NCBI GenBank assembly: GCA_937902115.1
Contig: CALGSR010000302.1
Coordinates: 1 to 12,186 of the forward strand
Length of the DNA stretch: 12,186 bases
From: an uncultured Bacillus sp.
GTDB lineage: Bacteria; Bacillota; Bacilli; Bacillales; Cytobacillaceae
Reading direction: 5' to 3'
The translations under genes were made by a program, and so were the position numbers. Below, piece by piece: positions 5,647 to 11,740 of the stretch. The notes beneath the pieces were generated by a model. It had not been told where the DNA came from. It worked only from the letters and a program-made list of their open reading frames with translations, and did no database searches. How positions within the stretch are numbered: the first letter of the stretch is position 1; every line of letters begins with the position of its first letter.

Positions 5647-7128
5647 ATGAGAAAGTTAGCTTTATTAGGAGTTATAGGTATTTCGTTAATAATTACCGCT
5701 TGTGGAAATGAAAAGGAAGAGGCCAATCAAGCAGAACCCGCAACACAAGAAGAAGAAACCGCAGAAACTCAACAAGGTCTATTCTATGTACCTAATGCTG
5801 GAGAAGGTACTGTATCAGTTATTGACCCAAATGAGAATAAAGTTGTTGATACAATAAGTTTAGGAACTAATCAAGCCTCACATGGTATTGCTTTGAGTCT
5901 TGATGGCAAGACATTATACACTGGAACTGGCTTTGAAGGAAAATCCCTAATTGTCATAGATACTGAAACGAATGAGACCATTAATGAAATAAAATTTAAT
6001 GGGGGCGTCCATGGTATTGATATAAGTCCGGACGGAAAATATCTATATGTTTCCCTAAGTCCGGGATTAAGTCAGGAGGGTGATGGTGCTCTTGCTGTCT
6101 TAAAAACAGATACTATGGAAAGAATTGCAGAAATTGATACGGTTGTAGGCTCATCACATGTTGCTGTTACACCTAATGGTTCACAGGTTTGGCTCGCACA
6201 CGCGAATGCAGAAAAGGTCTCAGTAATAGATACAAAAACGAATACAGTAGTAAAAATAATTCAAGTAGGTAAAGTGCCAAACGAGGTTGCTGTTTCTCCA
6301 GATGGAAAATGGGCCTTTGTTGCCAATGTTGAATCAGATTTAGTTTCTGTCATTGATATTGAGACTTTACAAGTTGTTAAAACAATACAAGCAGGTGATG
6401 GTCCACATGGTGTTACTGTATCTCCAAACGGTAGGGAATTGTGGGTCTCCAGCAGAAATTCATTCGATGTAACCATTATTGATACGGCGACGCTTGAGCG
6501 AAAAGCTATCATACCAACGGGTGGCTCTGCAAACCATGTTGCCTTTTCTCAAAATGGCGAGTGGGCTTATGTAACCAATCAACGGTCAAACGAAGTTGTA
6601 AAAATCAATGTGGCTAAAAAAGAAATTACAGCTAAAATTCCGGTTGGAATAGATCCACATGAAATATCACTAGAGGATTATGTTAGTACCAATCCTGAAA
6701 AAATCAACTATACATTTGCCAACTCAGGAACTCAGGATTCAACTTCTAAGAAAACGAATTCAGCAACCCGGGATAGAAATCAAAGGTTTAAAAGCACAAG
6801 CGCAAATGGAATTGGCATTGATGTACTTCGCGTAATTCCCACTGATAGTGAAGTATACGAACAATCGAAAGTTGATTTTGATAAATATGATGCTTATCAA
6901 ATTAGTTTAACAACACATTCTGGAGATTTATCATCTCTCCCATTAGAACAAAATACGTATCTAATTGTAAACAATGGTGAAAAAGTGAAGCCAATTGAAT
7001 GGATTGTTCAAAGTAATGATTCACATCACCCTTCATTTTTAGTTGTTTTTCCAAAACAAGAGGATGGAAAAGTTACTCTTGAGATTGGGAAACTTAGCGA
7101 TGCTCCAATTCAATTGTCATGGGAGTAA
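5647..7128 (+). CDS. YncE-like YVTN beta-propeller lipoprotein with extra C-terminal domain
   Basis: 493 aa. The ATG follows an AAAGGGG ribosome binding site. The signal peptide ends in the lipobox IITAC (Cys19), predicting an envelope lipoprotein. Residues of about 45-345 form seven or so YVTN blades (for example VSVIDTKTNTVVKIIQVGKV and VSPDGKWAFVANVESD). A Ser/Thr/Asn-rich linker at about 357-385 leads to a separate C-terminal domain (about 390-493) with conserved-looking landmarks: TTHSGDLSSL, NDSHHPSFLVVFP and a closing Trp. I recall similar terminal domains on metal-linked propellers but cannot name a family. It is about 130 aa longer than the first propeller protein at 2180-3274, which lacks this domain. 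It is transcribed alone from its own copy of the recurring promoter. Likely role: an envelope binding or scaffold protein working with the oxidase. A 33-codon fragment of its 3' end is repeated at 11518-11621. Confidence 0.87.
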   Translation: MRKLALLGVIGISLIITACGNEKEEANQAEPATQEEETAETQQGLFYVPNAGEGTVSVIDPNENKVVDTISLGTNQASHGIALSLDGKTLYTGTGFEGKSLIVIDTETNETINEIKFNGGVHGIDISPDGKYLYVSLSPGLSQEGDGALAVLKTDTMERIAEIDTVVGSSHVAVTPNGSQVWLAHANAEKVSVIDTKTNTVVKIIQVGKVPNEVAVSPDGKWAFVANVESDLVSVIDIETLQVVKTIQAGDGPHGVTVSPNGRELWVSSRNSFDVTIIDTATLERKAIIPTGGSANHVAFSQNGEWAYVTNQRSNEVVKINVAKKEITAKIPVGIDPHEISLEDYVSTNPEKINYTFANSGTQDSTSKKTNSATRDRNQRFKSTSANGIGIDVLRVIPTDSEVYEQSKVDFDKYDAYQISLTTHSGDLSSLPLEQNTYLIVNNGEKVKPIEWIVQSNDSHHPSFLVVFPKQEDGKVTLEIGKLSDAPIQLSWE

Positions 7129-7172
7129 GCAGTAGGAGATTCTTTTTTAAAAAAACAAATAACAGAACACAT

Positions 7173-7205
7173 AACCGTATCCCATGCAACTAAGATACGG
7201 TTTTT
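7173..7205 (+). terminator. Rho-independent terminator after the large propeller gene
   Basis: A 9-bp stem AACCGTATC (7173-7181) with GATACGGTT (7194-7202) is followed by TTT, C and further T-rich sequence. The gap from 7129 to the next promoter element at 7311 shows no other feature. Confidence 0.85.
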
Positions 7206-7310
7206 CTATTTTTCAACTTCAACATATCCTTTTATTATTGAATCAAGTTTTCCCTCTGAGATATTTATCTAGATTACACAGCCATAGATATTTTCCATCA
7301 TTTAAATAAG

Positions 7311-7346
7311 TAACTGCATCATTTCTTCAAACTTTTAAAGTAAACT
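7311..7346 (+). promoter_or_regulatory. Recurring direct-repeat operator and promoter (kinase/regulator operon)
   Basis: Half-sites TAACTGCATCA (7311-7321) and TTTCTTCAAAC (7322-7332) are followed by 8 bp and -10 TAAACT (7341-7346), 32 bp before the kinase start. The presence of the element here suggests autoregulation by the encoded response regulator. Confidence 0.55.
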
Positions 7347-7378
7347 AATGATACTTAATTGAAAATAGGTGAATCCAT

Positions 7379-8758
7379 TTGAAAAAACTTTCGGTTAAAC
7401 TTGGGATTTTATTTTATTTGATTATTTTCGGCTTAATGACTTTTATGTTTTTCTTTTTACATAATGGGATTGTGGAGTCTAGTGTGACAGAACAATTAAG
7501 CGCCCTGCAGTCCAGAGGAAATTCCCACAGAGCTATTCTTGAAAAGAATTTTGACGGAGAAACGATTGGTCATGTCATTTTAATGGAATCCGAATCTACT
7601 ACGGATGTCGTCGTCACTGATCGATCTGGGAAGATCCTTGGCTCATCAGCACGGGTTAATCCTTTCAAGGAATATCTGCAGTCCGTTCATTCAGAAATTC
7701 CCTGGGAGGGAAAGGTAATCGAAGATGAATGGAAGGAAAGACCCTATATTGCCACAATCAGTCCTGTTCAAGTGAATGACCAGCCTGTTGGGTATGTTTA
7801 TATGTTTCAAGATACAGCATCCGTTCATTCTTTAATAAAAGGGTTAAATGAACACTTTATACTAGCTGGATGGGTTTCCGTATTTTTGACATTTATCATC
7901 ATCATTTTTCTTTCAAAAGGGATTACAAAACCCCTCATCCAAATGAAAGAGGCCACTTCGCAAATCAGTAAAGGAGATTTCTCTGTTACACTGCCGAAAA
8001 CATCGAATGATGAGTTAGGTGATTTGGCTAAATCAATCGAATCATTAGCAAATGATTTAAGCTATTTGAAACAGGAGCGCAATGAATTTTTAGCTAGTAT
8101 TTCCCATGAACTCAGGACTCCTCTTACTTATATAAAAGGATATGCCGATATTGTCCTAAAACGAAACCTGACAAGCGAGGACAGAGAGAAATATTTAACA
8201 ATCATTGTAGATGAATCAAATCGTTTATCCCGATTAATTAAAGAATTATTTGAACTAGCCAAACTCGATCAGAATTCCTTTGTCATTCAGAAAGAGCGGA
8301 TTGATTTGGTCCATTATATGAATAAAATGGAGGAAAAGCTCAGTCCAGCTTTTCAGGAAAGGGATATAGAGTTGGAAGTAATCTGTCAGCCTAATCTATT
8401 TTTATACGCGGATCCATTAAAATTGGAGCAAATCCTTTTCAACTTATTAGACAATGCGAAGAAGTATTCTCAGGAAGGAGCAAAAGTTACCTTACAAGGC
8501 TGGAAAACCAGAAATTCTATTCGTTTATCAGTTAAGGACAACGGTAAAGGTATCCCTGAAAAAGACGTCCCCTATATTTTTAACCGTCTCTATCGTGTAG
8601 ATAAAGCACGGACCCGCTCTCTTGGAGGAACAGGGCTTGGTCTTGCCATCGTAAAGGAACTCGTTCATGCACATGGAGCCGACATTACGGTAAAAAGCCA
8701 AGAAAACGCAGGCACGGAATTCGAAATCATTTTTAATGAAGGAGATAATAGGCTATGA
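7379..8758 (+). CDS. Membrane sensor histidine kinase (HAMP-HisKA-HATPase)
   Basis: 459 aa starting at TTG, six bases after AGGTGA. There are two membrane helices (about 7-27 and 161-180) flanking an extracytoplasmic sensor region (about 28-160) with no obvious cluster of metal ligands. A HAMP domain follows (about 181-233), then the HisKA phosphoacceptor motif ASISHELRTPLT with His243. The ATP-binding domain has the N box (QILFNLLDNAKKYS), G1 box (DNGKG, 387-391), F box (YIFNRLYR) and G2 box (GGTGLGLA, 416-423). All catalytic residues are present, so it should autophosphorylate and pass phosphate to the regulator encoded next. The stop overlaps the regulator start by four bases (ATGA), indicating translational coupling. 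A copper or redox signal is guessed from the neighbouring genes only. Confidence 0.93.
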   Translation: MKKLSVKLGILFYLIIFGLMTFMFFFLHNGIVESSVTEQLSALQSRGNSHRAILEKNFDGETIGHVILMESESTTDVVVTDRSGKILGSSARVNPFKEYLQSVHSEIPWEGKVIEDEWKERPYIATISPVQVNDQPVGYVYMFQDTASVHSLIKGLNEHFILAGWVSVFLTFIIIIFLSKGITKPLIQMKEATSQISKGDFSVTLPKTSNDELGDLAKSIESLANDLSYLKQERNEFLASISHELRTPLTYIKGYADIVLKRNLTSEDREKYLTIIVDESNRLSRLIKELFELAKLDQNSFVIQKERIDLVHYMNKMEEKLSPAFQERDIELEVICQPNLFLYADPLKLEQILFNLLDNAKKYSQEGAKVTLQGWKTRNSIRLSVKDNGKGIPEKDVPYIFNRLYRVDKARTRSLGGTGLGLAIVKELVHAHGADITVKSQENAGTEFEIIFNEGDNRL

Positions 8759-9432
8759 AAACCATTTTACTCGTAGATGATGAACCGATGATGCTGGATT
8801 TACTATCGCTGTACCTGTCGCCATTGGGCTATAAATGCATAAAAAAAGAATCAGCCATCGAAGCGATATATTACCTGCAGTCACATGATGTGGATCTCAT
8901 ATTATTAGATATTATGATGCCCGAAATGGATGGTTGGAAGGCATGCAGGGAAATCAGGAAGAGTTGGGATATTCCCATTATTATGCTGACGGCGATGAGC
9001 GATAAAACCGATATTGTAAAAGGATTAAAAACTGGAGCAGATGATTATATCTCAAAACCATTTGACGAAGAAGAACTGATCGCCAGAATTGAAGCCGTAT
9101 TGCGAAGAAACAAAAGTGAATCAGGAAAAATTTCGTTTAAAGGACTGCTGCTTGACCAAAACTCCTATCAACTGTATTTTAACGGGAAAGAAATTCCCCT
9201 AACGCCGAAAGAATTTGGCATGATGGGCCTGTTTCTCAGCAATAAGAACAAGGTTTTTTCAAGAGAACATTTAATCACCTCTATCTGGGGGCACGATGTC
9301 TCTACAGAAGATCGGACGATTGACTCTCATGTGAGAAATTTACGCGAAAAGCTGCGCAAAGTAGGATTTCCGGTTGACGAATATTTACAAACGGTTTGGG
9401 GAGTAGGGTATAAATGGTCAGGGAGGAAATAA
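8755..9432 (+). CDS. OmpR-family response regulator
   Basis: 225 aa. The ATG lies after GGAGAT and overlaps the kinase stop. The receiver domain (1-118) has the acidic pair D8/D9, the phosphoacceptor D52 (LLDIMMPEMDG), T79 and K101 (SKPFDEEEL). The C-terminal winged-helix DNA-binding domain (about 126-223) has the recognition helix region RTIDSHVRNLREKLRK and the terminal wing VWGVGYKW. OmpR-type regulators bind as dimers to head-to-tail half-sites about 11 bp apart, usually just upstream of or overlapping the -35 region. That is exactly the layout of the repeated element found in front of this operon and most other genes of the window, so I infer that this protein is the activator of that regulon. 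It is followed four bases later by the VTT-family membrane protein gene. Confidence 0.93.
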   Translation: MKTILLVDDEPMMLDLLSLYLSPLGYKCIKKESAIEAIYYLQSHDVDLILLDIMMPEMDGWKACREIRKSWDIPIIMLTAMSDKTDIVKGLKTGADDYISKPFDEEELIARIEAVLRRNKSESGKISFKGLLLDQNSYQLYFNGKEIPLTPKEFGMMGLFLSNKNKVFSREHLITSIWGHDVSTEDRTIDSHVRNLREKLRKVGFPVDEYLQTVWGVGYKWSGRK

Positions 9433-9436
9433 AAGG

Positions 9437-10009
9437 GTGAGTGTTTTTTTTCAAGATTGGTTCTCGGATAATGAAGTGATAGCTGCATTCATCAGCATTG
9501 GCCTCAATATTCTTATTGCGATTACTGGCGTGCTGCCAAGTGCTTTTATTACATTGGGTACAGTAGATGTATTAGGATTAAATAAAGGAATGATTGTATT
9601 AATTGCCGGCGAAGTAGCAGGAGCTATTGTTTCTTTTATCCTTTACCGTAAGGGAATTCATAAACTCGCAGCATCCCCTAAATTCAGTAAAATACAGAAC
9701 AGGTATTTACGGAAGTTAAACAGTACAGACGGTATTTCAGCATTCTTCATTGTCATTTTGCTGAGATTACTGCCATTTGTACCTTCCGGTGCTGTAACCC
9801 TGACAGCAGCCCTAAGTAATATGAAGCTTCTTTCTTTTAGCATAGCCAGCACACTCGGAAAAATCCCCGCCTTGTATATTGAGGCGTATTCAGCCTTTCA
9901 TGTCCTAAACTTAAAGCCTGAATGGCAAATAGGTTTATTTCTATTTGTTGTGTTGCTATATCTTTTGTATTTGCTTTGGAAAAAATATCATGCACTAGAT
10001 AAATCATAA
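9437..10009 (+). CDS. VTT (SNARE-associated / TVP38-DedA-type) membrane protein
   Basis: 190 aa from GTG 9437; GGGAGG lies about ten bases upstream, inside the end of the regulator gene. It has several hydrophobic helices with hallmarks of the VTT family: a small re-entrant glycine-rich stretch (AGEVAGAIVSFILYRKG), then the LLRLLPFVPSGAVTLTAALS segment with its Arg and Pro, and a following S..STLGKIPALYIEAY helix. Family members act in lipid scrambling and membrane homeostasis, sometimes with metal or envelope stress phenotypes. It is the third gene of the kinase operon, so it is probably co-expressed with the regulator and could influence the envelope signal the kinase senses. That last role is inference. 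Confidence 0.85.
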   Translation: MSVFFQDWFSDNEVIAAFISIGLNILIAITGVLPSAFITLGTVDVLGLNKGMIVLIAGEVAGAIVSFILYRKGIHKLAASPKFSKIQNRYLRKLNSTDGISAFFIVILLRLLPFVPSGAVTLTAALSNMKLLSFSIASTLGKIPALYIEAYSAFHVLNLKPEWQIGLFLFVVLLYLLYLLWKKYHALDKS

Positions 10010-10012
10010 TAG

Positions 10013-10035
10013 CAACAGCCATGAACTGTTGTTTT
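10013..10035 (+). terminator. Weak terminator of the kinase operon
   Basis: A short hairpin CAACAG (10013-10018) with CTGTTG (10026-10031) is followed by TTTT, just after the stop at 10009. Confidence 0.55.
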
Positions 10036-10100
10036 ATAGAGGAATTTCCCTGACTTTTCCATGGGACAAGCCCTCGTGGTTTTACGTGCTAATTTTATAA

Positions 10101-10136
10101 CTTCTGCATAAATTCTGCATATGTCGGCGATATGAT
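10101..10136 (+). promoter_or_regulatory. Recurring direct-repeat operator and promoter (Met-rich gene pair), clearest copy
   Basis: Half-sites CTTCTGCATAA (10101-10111) and ATTCTGCATAT (10112-10122) are almost identical direct repeats at an 11-bp period. They are followed by 8 bp and -10 TATGAT (10131-10136), 25 bp before the ATG of the Met-rich secreted protein. Confidence 0.75.
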
Positions 10137-10161
10137 GTAGTAAAGAAAGGAGATGGAGAAA

Positions 10162-10440
10162 ATGAAATAGAAATTAGCCATCGGAATTTTAACAGGTGCC
10201 ATTATTTTAGGAGGAGCAGGAACCTTTGCCTTTGCTGCGACAAACGAGGATGCAAATGGTAATGAACTCTTAAACTTCGGGCAGCTGAAACCATTCATGG
10301 AAAAAATGCATCCTGAACTTTCTACAGATGAACTGAATGATATGTTTGATTCATGCCACGGTGAAGGCGGTATGATGGAAAACGGCAACATGGACGGCAT
10401 GATGAACGGTAACACCGAAGGTATGATGAATAATTTATAG
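10162..10440 (+). pseudogene. Secreted Met-rich small protein with a stop at codon 3
   Basis: The ATG is well placed after AAAGGAGATGG, but the third codon is TAG. Beyond it the frame is open for another 89 codons and clearly protein-like: a signal peptide (KLAIGILTGAIILGGAG to FAFAA), a mature part containing NFGQLKPFMEKMHPELSTDE and MFDSCHGEGG, and a tail of Met-Met/Asn-Gly repeats (MMENGNMDGMM, then EGMMNN). The many Met residues suggest Cu(I) binding outside the membrane. No alternative ATG, GTG or TTG upstream of the signal peptide rescues it, so it is a nonsense-mutated gene unless UAG is suppressed. The operator in front is the best in the window, and the 40-aa Met-rich membrane protein follows 17 bp later in the same transcript. 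Confidence 0.75.
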
Positions 10441-10457
10441 TTAGGATATGATTCCTC

Positions 10458-10580
10458 ATGATGGGTGGCTACGGTTTTAACATGATGGGAATGTTTGGAT
10501 TCGGTCTGCTCAACTTATTGGTAATTGGAATCGTGGTCTACTTTGCAGTGAAACTAGCATTACGAAATAATAAATCATAA
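10458..10580 (+). CDS. 40-aa Met/Gly-rich single-pass membrane protein
   Basis: ATG 10458 lies about ten bases after TTAGGA. The 40-aa product begins MMGGYGFNMMGMFGFGLL, continues as one membrane helix (about residues 12-35) and ends in a basic tail (LRNNKS). The Met/Gly-rich N-terminus resembles small copper-region membrane peptides. It lies immediately downstream of the Met-rich secreted protein and shares its promoter. Because it is so short it is easily missed by annotation. Function is unknown, with Cu(I) contact at the membrane plausible. Confidence 0.6.
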   Translation: MMGGYGFNMMGMFGFGLLNLLVIGIVVYFAVKLALRNNKS

Positions 10581-10606
10581 CAACAAAGCATACAGTTTTA
10601 ATGATT

Positions 10607-10624
10607 GGAGCATGTCATTGCTCC
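10607..10624 (+). terminator. Weak terminator after the Met-rich gene pair
   Basis: A 6-bp stem GGAGCA (10607-10612) with TGCTCC (10619-10624) is followed by TTCT. A second small hairpin with a TTTTT tract follows at about 10643-10668. The rest of the 10581-10779 gap holds only the promoter region of the next gene. Confidence 0.4.
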
Positions 10625-10725
10625 TTCTAAAGCTAAAGGCACTGGAAGATAAATTCCAATTCCTTTTTATTATTGCCCTTTACAAAATTAAACTCTATGC
10701 ATCATCGTATACGCAGGAATTACTA

Positions 10726-10741
10726 TAGTATACTTATACTA
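10726..10741. promoter_or_regulatory. Palindromic operator candidate upstream of the CC/Se-motif gene
   Basis: The perfect 7-bp inverted repeat TAGTATA-CT-TATACTA contains two TATACT -10-like boxes and ends 38 bp before the ATG. Its size and AT-rich composition fit a dimeric winged-helix repressor (MarR/HxlR type is a guess). The recurring direct-repeat element is absent here, so this gene seems to have a different control. Confidence 0.5.
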
Positions 10742-10779
10742 GTAATGGGTGATAGATAAGAAAAAGGGAGGATTATTAG

Positions 10780-11061
10780 ATGGAGATAGAAATCGATGGT
10801 GAAGCAAAGAAATGGATAGGGGCTAAAGGTGCACAACTAACGGTGAAAAGGTTGGGAGTAGATGCGTGCTGCGCCCCAAATGTTGAAGAAGTTGTTGCAG
10901 TACCAGGGAAACCTAAATCCGTTGATTTCTATAATCCAATAAAAGTCGATAATCTTACAATCTATGTACAAAAAAATTTATGCAGGAAAGAAAGGCTGAT
11001 ACTAAAATTATCGGGCATTAGCTTTTTAAAAACTATTTCTGCCAAATTTCAACAAAATTAA
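10780..11061 (+). CDS. CC/Se motif family HesB-like protein (cysteine form)
   Basis: 93 aa. The ATG follows GGGAGG at eight bases. The sequence fits the small 'CC/Se motif' family: IDGEAKKWIGAKG near the start, the diagnostic DACCAPN with Cys30-Cys31 (the site occupied by selenocysteine in some relatives), then VVAVPGKP and a terminal IYVQKNL...LILKLSGISF. The fold is related to HesB/IscA iron-sulfur carrier-like proteins, but the vicinal Cys pair suggests redox or thiophilic-metal chemistry rather than classical A-type scaffolding. It is monocistronic, with a palindromic operator candidate upstream. The exact function of the family is not established to my knowledge. Confidence 0.85.
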   Translation: MEIEIDGEAKKWIGAKGAQLTVKRLGVDACCAPNVEEVVAVPGKPKSVDFYNPIKVDNLTIYVQKNLCRKERLILKLSGISFLKTISAKFQQN

Positions 11062-11096
11062 TACTCATAAGCTAGACAAATTCATAAAACTTTGTG

Positions 11097-11132
11097 AAAA
11101 TGCATAAAATCTGCAAAAATAACGATTAAAAT
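11097..11132 (+). promoter_or_regulatory. Relic copy of the recurring promoter element
   Basis: Half-sites AAAATGCATAA (11097-11107) and AATCTGCAAAA (11108-11118) are followed by 8 bp and -10 TAAAAT (11127-11132). The spacing is intact although the gene it once served has been reduced to its last codons at 11173-11193. Confidence 0.55.
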
Positions 11133-11172
11133 GATATATTTTATTACATAACAAAACACATGAGAATATGAG

Positions 11173-11193
11173 GCTAATAATAAACCTGAGTAA
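11173..11193 (+). pseudogene. Last codons of a deleted multicopper oxidase copy
   Basis: The frame NNKPE-stop and the sequence after it match the end of the intact oxidase gene (5193-5212 and beyond). Everything upstream, from about 11144, lacks oxidase sequence. The deletion therefore removed essentially the whole coding region between promoter and terminator. Confidence 0.7.
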
Positions 11194-11216
11194 CAACCAA
11201 ACCTTTATGATAAATA

Positions 11217-11251
11217 GACTAAGGCAGCCGTTTAGAGCGGCTGCCTTAGTC
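11217..11251. terminator. Perfect bidirectional terminator hairpin
   Basis: A 14-bp perfect stem (11217-11230 with 11238-11251; arm GACTAAGGCAGCCG) closes a 7-nt loop. It overlaps the stop codon of the minus-strand ORF at 11250 and is homologous to the hairpin at 5235-5271. Confidence 0.8.
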
Positions 11252-11417
11252 ATATATCATAGCCTTTACCTTTAGCACTCAATATATAGCTTTTTAACAA
11301 AAATGCGCTTTCCTGATATGCACGTTCAGGTAATGACAACTCTCTGAAATAAAACCAGATAATAAAAAGAATAATAGCAATCGCTCCAGCGACCATAAAA
11401 AGTTTATTTTTATTCAC
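11250..11417 (-). CDS. Small single-pass membrane protein (full-length paralogue of 5304-5399)
   Basis: 55 aa from GTG 11417, placed eight bases after GGAGG. Upstream in-frame GTG and ATG codons overlap the ribosome binding site and are less likely. The N-terminus VNKNKLFMVAGAIAIILF forms one membrane helix (about residues 6-24), followed by a soluble tail ELSLPERAYQESAFLLKSYI ending in KGKGYDI. The orthologous stretch at 5304-5399 is cut short, so this copy shows the ancestral length. It is the only reading frame of the degraded duplicate that remains whole, which hints at retained function. It lies between the shared terminator and the relic divergent promoter region. Function unknown. Confidence 0.6.
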   Translation of the reverse strand: MNKNKLFMVAGAIAIILFIIWFYFRELSLPERAYQESAFLLKSYILSAKGKGYDI

Positions 11418-11517
11418 TCGCATCCCCTCCACTTCGACTTTTACGTTTCCAACACTATATTCTCAAAAATATGTGCAGATATCATCGAGAAAAGATTGAT
11501 ATTTCTCGATAGTTTCT

Positions 11518-11621
11518 ATCACCCTTCATTTTTAGTTGCGTTTCCAAAACAAGGGGCTGGAAAAGTTACTCTTGAGATCGGGGAACTTAGCAAAGATCCA
11601 ATTCAATTGTCATGGGAGTAA
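11518..11621 (+). pseudogene. 3' remnant of a second large propeller lipoprotein gene
   Basis: Thirty-three codons (HPSFLVAFPKQGAGKVTLEI and on, to the closing LSWE-stop) match the end of the intact gene at 7027-7128, with several substitutions but no frame break. They are joined directly to the operator half-site TTTCT at 11513-11517. Relative to the intact locus the junction joins 5500 to 7025, a loss of 1524 bp. Confidence 0.85.
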
Positions 11622-11655
11622 GTTTCGGGAGATTCTTTTGAAAAAAACAAATGCA

Positions 11656-11701
11656 AAAACACAAAAGAGGCTGCCTTTTTGGACAGCCTCTTTTGTGTTT
11701 T
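11656..11701. terminator. Bidirectional terminator
   Basis: An 18-bp perfect stem (11656-11673 with 11684-11701; arm containing CACAAAAGAGGCTG) closes a 10-nt loop, with T-rich sequence on both outer sides. It separates the degraded locus from the minus-strand transporter gene ending at 11741. Confidence 0.9.
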
Positions 11702-11740
11702 GTTTTGAATACGGAATACATGTGTTGACACTGTAACCTT

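Larger units (their letters stand above)
11085..11653 (+). repeat. Degraded second copy of the oxidase/propeller locus
   Basis: Four blocks are collinear with the main locus: 11085-11143 matches 3374-3432 (distal promoter), 11174-11280 matches 5193-5290 (end of oxidase gene and terminator), 11310-11517 matches 5300-5500 (small minus-strand ORF and divergent promoter), and 11518-11653 matches 7025-7160 (end of the propeller gene). The bodies of both large genes are missing. The copies differ at scattered bases, and the small ORF is longer here, so this copy was not made recently from the present main locus. Confidence 0.85.

Noticed and set aside
10095..10415. 106-codon minus-strand open frame over the Met-rich gene
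   Set aside because: It covers the operator and the plus-strand Met-rich protein; its Pro/Ser-rich translation is the mirror of ATG/GGC-rich codons.
11536..11736. 66-codon plus-strand open frame
   Set aside because: It is an out-of-frame shadow of the propeller remnant and runs through a terminator.
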